Shown piece after piece: positions 22,721 to 34,846 of a DNA stretch of 64,000 nucleotides. A program made the translations under genes and the position numbers. Every line of letters begins with the position of its first letter. The first letter of the stretch is position 1. Location of the stretch: contig OY783196.1 in the NCBI GenBank assembly GCA_963678675.1, forward strand, positions 27,506,827 through 27,570,826. Direction: 5' to 3'. The DNA comes from Xiphydria camelus. Its lineage: Eukaryota > Arthropoda > Insecta > Hymenoptera > Xiphydriidae. The notes beneath the pieces were generated by a model. That model was not told the DNA's origin. It saw only the letters and a list, made by a program, of their open reading frames with translations, and made no database searches.

Positions 22721-23940
22721 ATGTTTGAAAATCGTTGCACCGCGTACTTGGTACTCGTAGCGATGGTGGTGATGTTTGCGTCAAGTGTCACGTCGGATTA
22801 CTGCTCAATTAAGAACTGCGCGTCAAACACGCACACATTGTGCAAGTTCAAAGTGAGTGATCATTCGCACCCTTCGAGACACCGATAAGATGGAGCACGG
22901 GATTTTTCGAACGGAGAAAAAACATTTACTAAATTTACAGTCTTCTTCACCTTCGAGTAATTGCGATGCAGTGATATCGACCTCGTTGACGACCGACGAG
23001 AAGAAGGCTCTGGTGAATCGACACAACGAATTGAGGCGGAAAGTCGAAACTGGGAATGAAACGAGAGGAAATCCTGGACCACAGCCTAAAGCGAAATACA
23101 TGAAAACTATCGTACGTCTGTATTCTGATTGGGGTTAGAAAATAATTTTTTTAATCGTGTAGCGGGGAAAGTGGAGTAAAACTGGATACTCGATTTAGAT
23201 CTCGCACTATAAAATGCGTGTCATATTCCCCGCGATCTGTAGATACGTATACGTCATCGCGATCGCGATGTTATCATTTCGCTTTATTTTCAGACCTGGG
23301 ACGACGAGTTAGAGGAGATAGCAAAAAGATGGATTATTCAGTGTCAATTTGCACACGATGAGTGTCGAGACGTTGGTAAGTTTGATACTATTTTTGAAAT
23401 GTTTTTATTTTTGTTTTCTATAATAATTATCTTCATTACGATCTATTGTTATCGAGCGATCGTTGATGGTTGAATACGGAGTATTTAATTTGAATAATTT
23501 TTTTCTCGCAGATAGATTTTCTGTAGGGCAAAATTTGGCTGGTGTGTCGACCACGGGAAACGGCAATTCTCCTGTTGAAGAAATGGTTGATATGTGGTAC
23601 AATGAAGTGAGCAAGTTCGATAAAAACTCGATTAAGCCTTTCAAGTAAGTCAATTAACTCGACGTCGATTTTCGAGTAATTTCACTGTACGGTTATCCGT
23701 AAAGGAAGCTCATCGATTTTGCATTATTTTTGTAACTTTTTTTTCAACGGCTTCTTATTTTTACGTTATAGATTCACGATGGACACCGGCCATTATACGC
23801 AATTGGTGTGGGCCGATACATACAAGATCGGTTGTGCGGCCATCAGGTTTAAAAAGGATTCTTGGACTACGACGAATCTCGCCTGTAATTATGGTCCGGC
23901 TGGAAATGTCATTGGTGGACAGATATACGAGATCGCCTGA
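22721..23940 (+). CDS. Antigen-5/venom allergen 3-like CAP protein, copy 3
   Basis: Exons 22721-22852, 22941-23111, 23294-23375, 23512-23644 and 23772-23940 give 228 residues. The first donor is GTGAGT rather than GTAAGT. The signal peptide is followed by mature [11 protein letters not shown]. Family blocks are [58 protein letters not shown] and [11 protein letters not shown]. All canonical CAP positions are kept, so this copy looks closest to a typical hymenopteran antigen 5. Exon 2 and intron 2 are almost the same as in copy 1, suggesting a shared origin or conversion between copies 1 and 3. It is predicted to be secreted, with eight mature cysteines. AATAAA lies at 24095. Confidence 0.93.
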
Positions 23941-24094
23941 TTGCGAGACACGTTAAGGTGGCTGAAATTTGCATTTTTGACGAACGACTGGACGCAATTT
24001 GACGCGACGAAATACTTTCGAATTATTTCACCACACTACGTTTAATACGCGAACTTTGTATCCAACGTGATGTATGAGATTTTTTCATATGTAT

Positions 24095-24100
24095 AATAAA
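24095..24100 (+). terminator. Polyadenylation signal of antigen-5 gene 3
   Basis: AATAAA lies 155 bases after the stop, at the position conserved in the other units. Confidence 0.55.
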
Positions 24101-24211
24101 TTTATCGATGTTACGATTTTTTGTATTGAAATTTTCCAAAAGTGCACGCGGGCGCGAACGTATCGCGTTAGTCGTAAAGTCGCTGCTCCCGTGTCGGCAA
24201 GGTTTATCTGA

Positions 24212-24943
24212 TCTATGGTAATTCGATCGTCCAATTATGCACATAATTACCTTCGTTTTATACGTTTGAAAATGCTTGCACGCCATCGCCAAGAAATGTA
24301 ATTTTACATATGGAATATAAATATCTTTCTATATTAACGGTCGAAAAAAAACAAACAACTCAGCTCAGTTCTTATTGCGTTTTACAAATAGTCTAACAGA
24401 AATGCTTATAAACGATCAAATTAATAAATCGCGAGACGAGCCTTTCGAACGGAAGAACGGCGGACGCTAAATCGATTTACCTACATCTCGATCCTAAACG
24501 GTCGAGCGGACCGTGGACAGTCTCATTGTGACAGCGATATCGTTTGTACGTCCTCCTCGTTGAAATTGGATCACGCCATTGTGCCTCCGTCCCTCGAAGC
24601 CTCTCCCTAACGCGCCGATACCATTTAGTAGCGTTTAGGTTTAGTTGTTATTTATGGTCCGAGAGGGTCGCGACCGGAGAGGGTCGGTCTCACCGAGGGA
24701 TAATATACGTCTCGAGAGGTGCGTCGAGTGTGCGTTGGCTTAATTACGACTCGGATGTGTAATTCAATTTGCGCGCCGGAGCATTGACAGAAATTGCAGT
24801 GTCCTGCGAGAGCGATATCGTCGACCGACGCGAATCGCTAAAGTTTTTCCAATCGATTTTAGATATTTCGATGATCAGGATCACCGAAAAAGTTTTCGTA
24901 TTTCCGTATAAAGCGAATCCAAATACAATATCGAAGTGTTGTA
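24212..24943. other. Unique flank right of the antigen-5 array
   Basis: Similarity to the antigen-5 units stops at 24211. I see no gene in the following 730 bases. Confidence 0.5.
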
Positions 24944-25404
24944 CACTGAGAAAAATAATTTATCAATCTAAATAACCATCGATATGAATCGAGCCAAGAA
25001 CATATTAGTTAAGATAAGTGTCATTAATTAAGCTCATTGAATTGAACGAATATATTGTACACTCGATTCAAATAACATACCATGTAAGGCTAAACTTATT
25101 CAGCAGGAAAGAAACTTTAATAATTATTATTTCATTATTTATGAATTTTTGGCCTGTACTGATATAAGACTTTATTGTAGATTGAAACGTAACCTTTAAA
25201 AAAGTGTCACACAAATATGAGCAAAAACTCATAGGTAGTGAGATAATAGTAATTGAAGTTTCTTTTCTAGCGAGTTTTAGCCTCATATATATGGTATACT
25301 TGATTTGACAACTATATGTTTGACTGAAATAAATATGTTCTTGTGTGTGTGTGACATTATTCATATCGACGGCAACTTGGATCGGTAAATAATTATTTTC
25401 AGTG
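24944..25404. mobile_element. CACTGAG-ended element hosting a second, nested element
   Basis: The ends are CACTGAGAAAAATAATTTA and the inverse TAAATAATTATTTTCAGTG, with TA before the left end. The interior is AT-rich without an ORF. Between about 25078 and 25296 it contains a copy of a different family (CATATGAG type), so the outer element was present first. Confidence 0.65.
25078..25296. mobile_element. CATATGAG-family MITE, copy A (nested)
   Basis: The left end is CATGTAAGGCTAAACTTATT, and the right end, inverted, reads CATATATATGAGGCTAAAAC. The body contains GGAAAGAAACTT and ATTATTTCATTATT, mirrored by AATAATGAGAT-type sequence. It aligns over its length with 39436-39649 and 59947-60174. 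Confidence 0.7.
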
Positions 25405-28218
25405 CAGTACTTCGAGCGATAATTGGATCACCTTCGCGCCAAGAAAAAGCGATATATCGATCACTCGTTCGCCGTTGTATCGGCTACTCCCGCCGCGGGT
25501 GGCTGCGTATTGGAATGTTTGCCAGCGTCATTGTTGCGCGACTGACACTCGACGTTTGTTGCATTTAAAAAGCGTTTTGCCCTAATAGCCCAGCGCCGGT
25601 GGACCCCACCGCTCCTTCCTTTCACCTACTTGCATGCACCGGGGGATACGGTGTTACGGGTCCCTACGTCAGGATTCCGCAACGCGCGGATCTATGAGAT
25701 CCATATATCAGCCAGTCAGCGCGCTCCGGGAGTTCTTCCTTTCGATTCTTCGGGAATTTCTAAAGGGGGGGCAGCGATGATACAAAAGTCCTCGGATTCG
25801 CGCGAGGAGTAAACATTTCACGTTGGACTCGCGCGCGCGACGCGGGATATAGATCCTTCGACGGTTGACGTTCGAAGAGACGCGGACGTCGGTGTGAGGC
25901 GCGAGGAGCGAAAGTCACGATTGGCGCTCGGTGGTAGGAAACTGGCGGGAGGAAAGGAATAGGGGTTGGAGTGCCTGTATGCGAATGACTTTGGGCGCGA
26001 CGCAAACGGTGGAGCTGCAAATGCAGTGACAGCGCGGCTCCGAATACAGTCGTTCGCGTCGTAACGAAGGAAATTGAATTTTAAACGGCGGAACACCAGG
26101 AAACGCAGTTTGCGTGGGGATTTCTCAAAGAGTTATTACTCGGAAGCGTTGCAAATCATCGTTCGAAGATATACAATAGGAAGGAACATAAATTATATCT
26201 ATTTCAATGCCGGGGACAGCGATAAGCGCGACGCGTGACAATAAAAAGAACTTAAAACAACGAACTCAGATTAACGAGAACGCGCAAAGAACCGTAAATT
26301 CTACACACAAATCACGAAACACCTGAACCACGATGGCAGCACATTTACCTGCAGCTTGTTTACGCGGATCCTCCTCATTACCAACTGAGCGGTTTTTCCT
26401 TATAGCTCGAACAGTTTCAAATACCGGCAAACGATAGCCCCACGGATCGGTGTCTTCGGCGGCTTTCCGGTGTCTCCTCTTTCTCTCGGGATGCGAAAAA
26501 AAAAGGAGAGAATCAACAAGGACTAAACCATTCGTTTTCTCGCAATACCTCGAAATCCTCCGAGCGCCTACTCGATCCTCGTTCCGAGTGTCAAATCCGA
26601 TGGTGTAATCCCGGAAGAGAAGGCCCGTGTAATCTCGGAGTAAGAGATCGTTTAGCCCATAGTCGAGGTGAATCGCCGTGACCGGTATTAGTCGAGAGAA
26701 GGGCGAGACTCTCCGGGATGAGCGCGCGAGGGATGAAAGGGAACGAGTGAGGAAGGGAAGTCGGGAGGGGTGCGCTGTCGTATATCTGTAGGACAGTAGG
26801 GGGGTGTCAGCAGGCTCGAACGAATGTCCCAGCAGGGTTGCTATCCCTCGTTGCTACCGTATCTAAGTGTGAGAATCTATATACTCGATCTCGCTACTGG
26901 CGTACACGAATCGCGGGGGTTTCCGAATGCGCGCTTATACGGGGTATTTTCTGGAGGAATGGGGATGCCTCCCGTCTTGGGGGTATGATATGTCATCGGC
27001 GGGCGACTCAGGTCATTTGTTAGCTCAGGTCGAGGCGGAAGTATCGGAATAAAAAAGATTTCACTTCATGGATGGAATATTTCTTTTAAGAATGTGTTTC
27101 GAAAAATCGGCTAAATGTATTTCTTTTTAAATGGAAATATCACAATTTAAAGTATAGAAATTAAAATCATCCCTTTCCCCGGGTACGATGACGCGCGTCA
27201 ACCACGTTAAGCATTGATGTACTCGATGAAATCCCCTTCCCCCTGCAGCAAATAAAATAGAATAACAAACAGTTCCTTTAAAATGCACACTCTCTCTAAG
27301 CATAATTTATGATCCGGTTAAGCTTGGCCCCGTTGCCTGGTAATCAGAGGAATATTAATTGCGAAGAGCACCGAAGCCCGAGCCCGCGTGATCGTTACCA
27401 ACCCTCTCTCCGCGCGCGCGGTATACGCTTTCCCCGCCCCACGAGCCACCCCAGAATCAACCATAACATTCATATTCAACCGCGAGTTTTCCCCCTGGTA
27501 AATAGTAAAAAAAACGAACAGGGCTTGCGGTAACCAACCGCCCAGTCAAGGGGCGCAACCCCTGTGTCACATAATTGAAGAAGGGGAACGACGTTCAACC
27601 CTCGCGCCGCGATATTACGCCGGGGGTGCTGGTGACGGCCATCTTAGATTCAATCGAGAGGAAAATGGTGGTGGCGAACGCATCCTGCCACTGTCTCCTT
27701 GCGCGCACACGGTTTTACGAAACTGTCGCTACTTTCCGCCGGAAGTCGGTCTTTTCGCGTAAAATTTCGTTCGAGCGAGCGGGACTGTTATTTTACCGTG
27801 GGACACTTTCCGGGGGTGGGGATTCAGCCTAGATTACGAATAAAATGTAAACGACTCGACTCGTTCGCTCGTCGTATCACCTTTTCGCAAAAATTGAGTC
27901 GCGTAATTGCATCTCGTTAAAAGTAAGACATTTCTTTGAATCAAATATGGCGCGATTAATCTTCTACACGTTCAGACAAAGGGATAGAAATTAAAGTCTT
28001 CGCACTCTATCATCTAAATATATATATAGATTTATTGCTCCATCGAAATATATTTCTCTGTAATCATTTATCAGTCGGACACGATTCCTATTAAAATATC
28101 TCTCTTCTTATTTACAAAATATACAGATAGTCAAAAAACTTGCGGAGATTGGGTTTCGCTCCCTGCAAACTCGACATTTTCCTCGCTATTCTTTTCGCTC
28201 GCTACAGTCATTCGTCTA
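25405..28218. other. Gene-free CpG-rich stretch
   Basis: No coding exon can be supported. ORFs are short, overlap on both strands and are Arg/Ser-rich. The region could hold regulatory DNA or intron of a gene whose exons lie elsewhere. Confidence 0.45.
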
Positions 28219-28443
28219 CACTGAGAAACAAATGTACTTTATCGAAATAAACGTGCCTTTGGATAGTCCCAAGAGCGTATTTATTCGAATGAAATGAATA
28301 TCGATTTGATTCAAATAATATCTAATTAATTCAATAATCTAATATTTGCGTCCAACCGATATTCATTTAAATCGAATAAATACGCTCTTGGGACTATCCA
28401 AAGGCACGTTTATTTCGATCAAGTAAATTTTTTTCTCAGAGTG
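28219..28443. mobile_element. Family 2 palindromic MITE, copy A
   Basis: This palindrome begins CACTGAGAAACAAATGTACT and ends AAATTTTTTTCTCAGAGTG, with TA on both sides. The arms share AAACGTGCCTTTGGATAGTC and AAGAGCGTATTTATTCGA in inverse orientation. A second copy is at 36288-36506. There is no ORF. Confidence 0.85.
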
Positions 28444-28964
28444 TACGGATTGGCTTCGTTTAACCACGAGTCATCCGTTCCTTTCTCGGATGATACGCTT
28501 CCTCACATGGAACAGACTTTTCCTCGTCGATTTCTCCGTACGGAAACGACCATTCGTCTTCCTCGCACTCTTCTTCCCTCGTTCCATCAAGTTTTGTCCG
28601 TGTCCAATCCTCGTTCTATCAAGTTTTGTCCGTCTCCAATCCTCGTTCTTCATTATATTCGGTACGGTAAAAGGTTTATCAAAAATATGCGTCGTGAAAA
28701 TGTACTTTCCAGGCACTATTGTACACGCGTTACGCGATGATTCCGAGCTCTCGGAAGATCTCGCGTCAAGGCAGTGCCATTCGCAGTGGCAATTGGCATC
28801 GAGCAGTGGAAGCTGCAGCCCACCGCGACTCGAATTAAAATTCCGTCGACTATTTTCATCGTCGACGCTCCGCGCGACGTTTTCCCTCGTCGCCAAGGTC
28901 GGTCATCCGCCTCGGCGAGTCGTCGAGACGCAAGACGATACACCGTCGATCGGGTGGACCGCGT

Positions 28965-30619
28965 CTATATGGGGTACAGGTACGGCGGTATCGGATGTCC
29001 CGAAGGCAGAGGCGGCAGACCGAAAGGCCCGGACGCCGCGGGGATGGGAATGTAGTAAGGGCCTCGATTGTCGTGGGTTCTCGTGTGCTTCTTCAGGTGA
29101 TCCTTGCGACCGAATCGCTTGCCGCAGAGGACGCAGGAGTGAGGCCTGAGGCCGGTGTGGATGCGCCTGTGCCGCGTCAGCTCCTCGTTTCGCGTGAAAG
29201 ACTTGCCGCAGCCCTCGGCGTCGCACTTGAAGGGTCTTTCGCCTGCAATTGAAATGAAGAGCGTGCGACTGACCGTTCCACGTATGAAGTCGGGGAAACC
29301 CGCGAGTCGAGATTTTGCTCCTACTTTGAGATGCTTTTTATACTCCATTTACTGCTCTCATCCTATAAGCTACTATTTTGAATCTAAAATTGGTGAAATG
29401 TTCAATAACGGGCCATTTGAAGCTCAACGCAGGGTTCCAATACAATGAAAAATCGACCTACAATAAAACTAAAAGAGTAGGTTTAAAATTTCTACGGGAA
29501 AAGCGGGGCAAAATTGAACGCCGAGCTCAATTTTTAATAGAACTCGACCATCATTATCGAAAAAGGTCATCGAATGTCTCAAAATTTATCCATTTCGTTC
29601 CTTCCATAATTAGATATCGTACGCTGAAAAAAAAAAGATTACAAATTATTCTGTTAGAAGGATAATCTGAGTACGAAAGGTAAAGTGGATCGAAAATTAT
29701 TCTAAGGAAGGTTAAATTTTATACCCTCTGGAAGGATAATTTTTGATCTGTTTTACCTTTCGTACTCAGATTATCCTTCTGACAAAATAAATTGTAATCT
29801 TTTTTTTTTCTCAGTGTACGTAATAAAATTATTTTCGAAAGAAAAGCGCATCCCAAATGCGAGCAAATTTTTTTTTTTAATATTCACACTCCACTCACCT
29901 GTATGTATGCGAATGTGTCCCTTGAGCTGTCCGTTGTTGCTGAACGCCACGTCGCAGTGTTCGCAGCGAAACTTCTTCGGCCTCAGCTTCTTCATCTGCT
30001 TCGCGACCGCCTCCTGCTGATGGATGTACTTCACCGCGTCCTCCACGCTCGCGTACGGCGCGTACGGCCCGTAGTAGATCGACTGCGCGACGTAGTCGGG
30101 AAACGTCGGCGACGACGCCGGTGTCTCGAGCGGTACGAATCCGGCGCCGAGATGGGGCGCCGGATACTCGAGTGGGTAGAGCGGAAATCGGTGGGTCGCC
30201 ACCGGCTCGAAGGCCGGCTCGCAGGCGGAAGCGCGACGACGTTCGCCGCTGGTCCTCGTCGAGCGGCAGGAGTCGTTCGAGCAACTGCTGCCGACGGAAC
30301 CCTCCGTCGCGGGTGGCTCGTCGCACCGGGTCTTGTAGACGAAATTGCTGAGCGTGTTGAGGCTTCCGGCGGGCTCCTCGCTCGCGGCGGAACACGAGGA
30401 CGTCGCCGCGGGTGATGACGTTCTCGCCGAATAATCTGTACAGTCGTTCGAGGAACCGGATGCCACGCTGACGTCATCCTCCTCGGGTTCACACTTGACA
30501 CGCGTCTCTTCGTTCGCCGGGGCGTTCACCGAATTGTCGATATCTCGCTCGTCGACGGTACTCTTCTCGCTCCTGGAATTCCAAGGGCGGAAGAACTTGC
30601 CGATGGTCGTGTCGCACAT
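28965..30619 (-). CDS. C2H2 zinc-finger transcriptional repressor with FRPW motif, huckebein-like
   Basis: Two exons, 30619-29899 and 29242-28965, join in phase 1 exactly inside the inter-finger linker (HT|GERPF) and give 332 residues. ATG 30619 is chosen over an in-frame ATG at 30664 because [13 protein letters not shown] starts there and a TATA box fits. FRPW near residue 10 matches the Groucho-binding motif known from Huckebein. Residues 30-210 are Ser/Pro/Glu-rich and of low complexity. Three C2H2 fingers lie near the C-terminus: [19 protein letters not shown] (split over the intron), [21 protein letters not shown] and [19 protein letters not shown]. The tail ends PPYLYPI. It is likely a nuclear DNA-binding repressor. 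Huckebein is my best guess from motif, finger number and length, but other Sp/Egr-type three-finger proteins are possible. The intron holds a family 1 MITE. Confidence 0.85.
29620..29816. mobile_element. Family 1 palindromic MITE, copy B (intronic)
   Basis: The element runs from CGCTGAAAAAAAAAAGATTA to TTTTTTTTTCTCAGTG with TA at both flanks. The arms contain GGATAATCTGAGTACGAAAG and its inverse. It lies inside the single intron of the huckebein-like gene, 82 bases from the splice donor. Confidence 0.85.
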
Positions 30620-30778
30620 TTTTTGTTCTCTTCGTATATCAAAAGGCACCAACGACGCGCGCACGGATGATAATTTGCGGAAATGCGAAATTGCGATCGC
30701 GAGGAGACGTCGACCGACTCCCGTTTCGAGCGTACAGGGGTTTAACTTGCTACTGACTTGCGACCGACCTGCAGGTAC

Positions 30779-30789
30779 GTTATATACCG
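30779..30789 (-). promoter_or_regulatory. TATA box of the huckebein-like gene
   Basis: On the minus strand GGTATATAACG lies about 165 bases upstream of ATG 30619, giving an expected 5' UTR of about 135 bases. Confidence 0.5.
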
Positions 30790-31130
30790 GGGATAGGTGG
30801 GAGGGGGTTGTCGCAGGGGTTGGACCCCACCCCCTTCCCAGGATTGGGGCGTTTCGCCGACGACGAGGAGGCCTTTCGACGGGGTAGGGGACCGAGGTGG
30901 GCTTCGGGAGGCTCGCGTCTATACGATAGGAGTGCGCGTCTTTTGTCGAAAATTAATCTGCGGCTGTAGGCGAGACTCGCGGCCTTTCGCACCACGCGGG
31001 GACGGCTCGATCGCCGCTTCCTTGCTATCGCATGCGGCAGATCTGTTCGATCGTTCGATAGGATTTTACCGCACGCTTACGATTTCGGGGAAGTTTGTAA
31101 CGGGTATCGAGCTCTGTTCGATTTAGTTTA

Positions 31131-31371
31131 CACTGGGAGAAATAGTTAGGTTAAAATGACAATACGCGTCTTGCAAAACGCATTTAGTTATTCTAACCAA
31201 AATGCTGGTCAGTTGAACGAAATATCAAATTATTCGAACCAAATATTCAGTTATTCCAACGAAAAAGTGGTCAATTTAATCAAACAAGTAGGGTATCCAT
31301 ATTTCGCCAGGCAGTTTGGTCATCGTATACAAGATTTTAGTTATAGATATTGATCGTGTTTTTTCTCAGTG
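31131..31371. mobile_element. Family 3 CACTGAG-type MITE, copy A
   Basis: The ends are CACTGGGAGAAATAGTTAGG and GTTTTTTCTCAGTG, flanked by TA. The interior is a run of short related units (ATTTAGTTATTCTAACCAAA, CAGTTATTCCAAC). Related copies are at 49450-49883 and, inverted, at 62311-62581. Confidence 0.75.
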
Positions 31372-34096
31372 TAGGAGCATTTTGCACATTTTTTATGATA
31401 ACTGTGCGCAATCATATATACAATATTGGGTATTTAATATTCATCTACATTTTGTAGCATCCCTCTCGACATCCAAGTCAAACATATCTACATATATTCC
31501 ATCTGTATTTGCGTAAACGCGCAAATATAATAAATGTCGCTTCGCGTAGCCAACATCGCGTACCCCCGAATAGAGGCACGCGAATCACGAGAGGAGAGCA
31601 ACGCGCGCGAGAGAAAAATTATTTATCCCGACTGCGGTCCGTCGAGCCGCCAAAGCGCAGCCACTTTAAACACAATACCAGACAGTCGGCCGTAGGCATA
31701 ATGCGTATAGCCGTTCTGTGTCATGTGCCGTGTATGGGATCTAGGGGTTGCGGGGGTGGAGTCCGGGGACCGGCGTTGATTTATTGTAACACTTCGAGCG
31801 AAACTACCCTCCGAGATCGAACAATCGCCCTCTATCTCCATCCCCCCTGCCATCTCTCTTTTCCCCCCGCCACTTCTGGATATACCAACCCCCTCTTGTC
31901 AAAACGGCGCTTATACAAAAACCGGCGACACTCGAACCCATTGACACGGGGAGTATCTAGCCGTTCTGCAGTCGCGTCACGACGCTATAGCGAAACTTTT
32001 TGGAAATCGAATGTTTGATGTTTTTCGGTATGGCGTATAAGTACGAATGATCAATTTTTAATTCAACGCTTTGAATCTAAAAATTCGGTTTTTTAAGCAA
32101 TTTCTTTTATCGCAGATTCGAAACACGTGGACAAAATGATCAACCCCGTGTTTTTTTTCATTTTTCATTTTTAGTTTGCGATCGATGCTGACTTCCGAAT
32201 TCTTTGACGTTCGAACGACAACAGACAAACCTATTACGTGCCATGAATTTCAAATTTGAATTACCAAGTGTTTATAACCCGGTATCCGATTTGCCAATAA
32301 CTTTTGCTTCCCCTTCCATTGAGTCCTTGTTAGGGATTTCGGTAGGTGTATTGATATCGACCGATAAACACGTTCCTCACGGAGGGCCACAGAGCGTCTA
32401 AGGCAGGAATCGGCCTTACTGACGAGTCCACAGGCCGACTCCGGGACGAAACGCTCCGCAGATAAATGGCGATCGCTCTTTTCGTCACAGTGTACTTTCA
32501 CAAAAATTATATTTTACTCTTCGTTTTGTCGCTGCTTGTGAAAGGTTTATTTTTAACATTATTATACGAGGCCACTCTCCCGTGCACCTAAATAGGACTT
32601 ATAACGATTCCGCGTAGCGGCGCGAATCGAGCGATTCGCTATAGCTATATTCGTGACACTACGAATATCCTTCTGTACCGCTTTTTGACGAGTCTATACA
32701 TAGATGAAAGTCTCGCGTAAGTAGTACCGGACACTTTGGTGGCCCTTAATTGTTATTATCATCTACGACGATCGAGGAACACTTCAAAGTGTTCTTTCTG
32801 TATTACGGGACTTTCTACTGCAGGATGCCAGACGGCTTTTCCAGCGTGTATATAAAATATGTAAATTTATTTCCCTATGCCGGGTTTCCAACGAGGAAAC
32901 TCTCCCTTCCACACCAGTACTCCACCCTGTCCTTCTACCTCTCAATGTAGCGGTAAAATATATACGCCTCGGTATCCTAAGTCTTTATTTTCGCTAGAGA
33001 TTCAACGCGTCCAAACAATTAAAAGCGATGAATGGGAAATTCCTCATTCGAGATAGACGGTAAATATCCCAGGGAAAACCGCAATAAAATTGTATATGCA
33101 TCCATATACCTATAGTCGAGGGTGGAGTCCAGGGCGGAAAGAATAAAAGTGTACCGTTCAACCTGCGAGTGGGCAAATTGAACGTCCTGCTTTATTGTCG
33201 AAAGTAATTCGGTAAAATAATTGTTCAGGCCTTCGGACGTGAGATTGGACCCGGTTGATAATCCGGGAAATCCGAACGGGACTCGTTGGAAGCCGCGATA
33301 CCTGATACCCCCGATCGGCTTATAGATCCGCGATATAATAGGCGTACCCAAATTCTCCAACGCGTCGATCCTCTGATTGCCCTACTCGGAATAGGTTAAA
33401 TCAGGGCTGACAATCTCTCTCGCGATTTATTAAGACGGATTGGCAGATTCCTCCGTATTCCCATTTTCATTCTAAAATTGTAGCGAAGGCTCGACATTTT
33501 TGAGTAAGCCCGAAAGTCGACTGCCGCTGTTCGAGAGAAACTCAAAAGCCGGAGAAGCTGGCAGGAAATCCACGAAACGAGAACACACAACGAAACGTTT
33601 CTTCGCGCGTAACAGTCCTCAAAACCATCCCTTACATTGATCGATCGGCGCCTGGCCTACCGGCGTTTGCCTCGCGTCTATCGCGCTCCAAATTGCTACA
33701 AACTTCCTTTTTTCCGTCGACCTGACGATCCATCTTACTCCGTTTCGGGAAGTCACAACAACTCGTGCTAATCCGCCGATCAAAGGCTTCGGTCCGTGCG
33801 GTGAGCTACTGGTATCCCGGCAATAAAGTTGACCCTGTCGCGGTCGACCTGCTCTGAATTGTAGTATCGTAGTTTTGCTGTCCCGTTGAATCATCGAGAC
33901 GTACACCATCACTTTTTAATCGCGTGCGTGTATAAAGAAATGAAGCAATGACAGCGATTCTTTAAAATTGAATCGACTACCAGGGCGTCGCCTGACTGCG
34001 GCCTGTGAAATGATAAACATCGTAAAATTTACCCGCATAGCGACGAGTGTCGTCCCGGAACAGTCGCAGCCGAGTTCGAAATGCTCGATCGTCCTT
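31372..34096. other. Gene-free stretch
   Basis: Short ORFs only. The frames at 33019-33360 and 33619-33912 (minus) are mildly protein-like but have no recognisable motif or linked exon, so they are not called. Confidence 0.4.
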
Positions 34097-34386
34097 AACC
34101 CATTTGCATCGTATACGATGCGCTATAGCGCGGATATATCTGCGCGCGGCGACTGGACCAGATCACCAAGCGCGGAATATTCCGCGAGCCCGCGACTGGC
34201 CGCTATCACCGAGCGCGGAATATTCCGCGAGCCCCTAACTACGAACCGACCGTGCGCAGTGAGAGGAGCCAGCTGTCCATCGAACGCCAATCGACCACGC
34301 GCGGTGACAGGGGCTAGTCTTCGGTCGAACCCCCGTGAGGTGAAAGTACCGTACGCTCTGGAGTAGGCGCGTGATGCAAATGGGTG
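34097..34386. mobile_element. Possible small TIR element containing a 43-base tandem repeat
   Basis: AACCCATTTGCAT at the left is inverted at the right as ATGCAAATGGGT. Inside, a 43-base unit beginning GCGACTGG and containing GCGGAATATTCCGCGAGCCC is repeated at 34149-34191 and 34192-34234. The inverted ends are only about 12 bases long, so the element call is tentative; the tandem repeat is certain. Confidence 0.45.
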
Positions 34387-34846
34387 AAATGCTGGATTAA
34401 CATTGCATTCCTCGAACCATTTGTAGCGCCGTATCTTCAGTTCGCACAGGTGTTCAAGCTGTCGTAACGTAATGAACTTGAGGAGGGATACTGTAAACGG
34501 AGCTATTGATTGCCAGCAAATCCTGTTAATCGGGATTAACCCTTGGCGCTGGAAGAGGCATTACCGAGTTCGAAATTGTTGCCGATACGAGCGTCGCCCC
34601 GGCGAGGCGGTCTGCGGTGGGATCGTTTGGTTCGACCTGACGATATCCTGAAATTGGAAATTCGGAGCTCTCCACTTTCGGGTAATCGAAGTCAGGGCAT
34701 TTTGCAACGAAACTAACGGGGATTCCGAAGTGCCGTCTGAGGGAGAAAGAGAGGGAATTGAACTCTAAGGAACGCGATAATTTTACACTATCTCGCTTAA
34801 AAACTTCGATTGCGGTAGCGCTGTGAGAAGTCGAGCTCTTACTAAA

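Larger units (their letters stand above)
15225..24211 (+). repeat. Tandem array of three antigen-5 gene units
   Basis: Three head-to-tail units run about 15225-17912, 17913-20700 and 20701-24211. Each begins with AAATGTTATGTGCAA-type sequence and ends at GGTTTATCTGA. They share promoter, exons, introns and 3' flank at high identity by eye. Unit 3 has the fullest spacer. Unit 1 lacks the block matching about 20796-21616, and unit 2 lacks the block matching about 21612-22284. Unit 2 also has a shorter intron 2 (123 versus 182 bases). The array is a recent local gene expansion. Confidence 0.85.

Noticed and set aside
28490..29149. 219-residue plus-strand ORF
   Set aside because: Antisense to exon 2 of the zinc-finger gene and partly inside a family 2 MITE flank; no recognisable content.
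29903..30501. Several ORFs up to 170 residues on both strands
   Set aside because: They are other-frame readings of exon 1 of the huckebein-like gene, whose zinc-finger frame and splice phase are decisive.
33019..33912. Two minus-strand ORFs of about 100 residues
   Set aside because: Composition is mildly protein-like, but no motif, start context or exon linkage was found.
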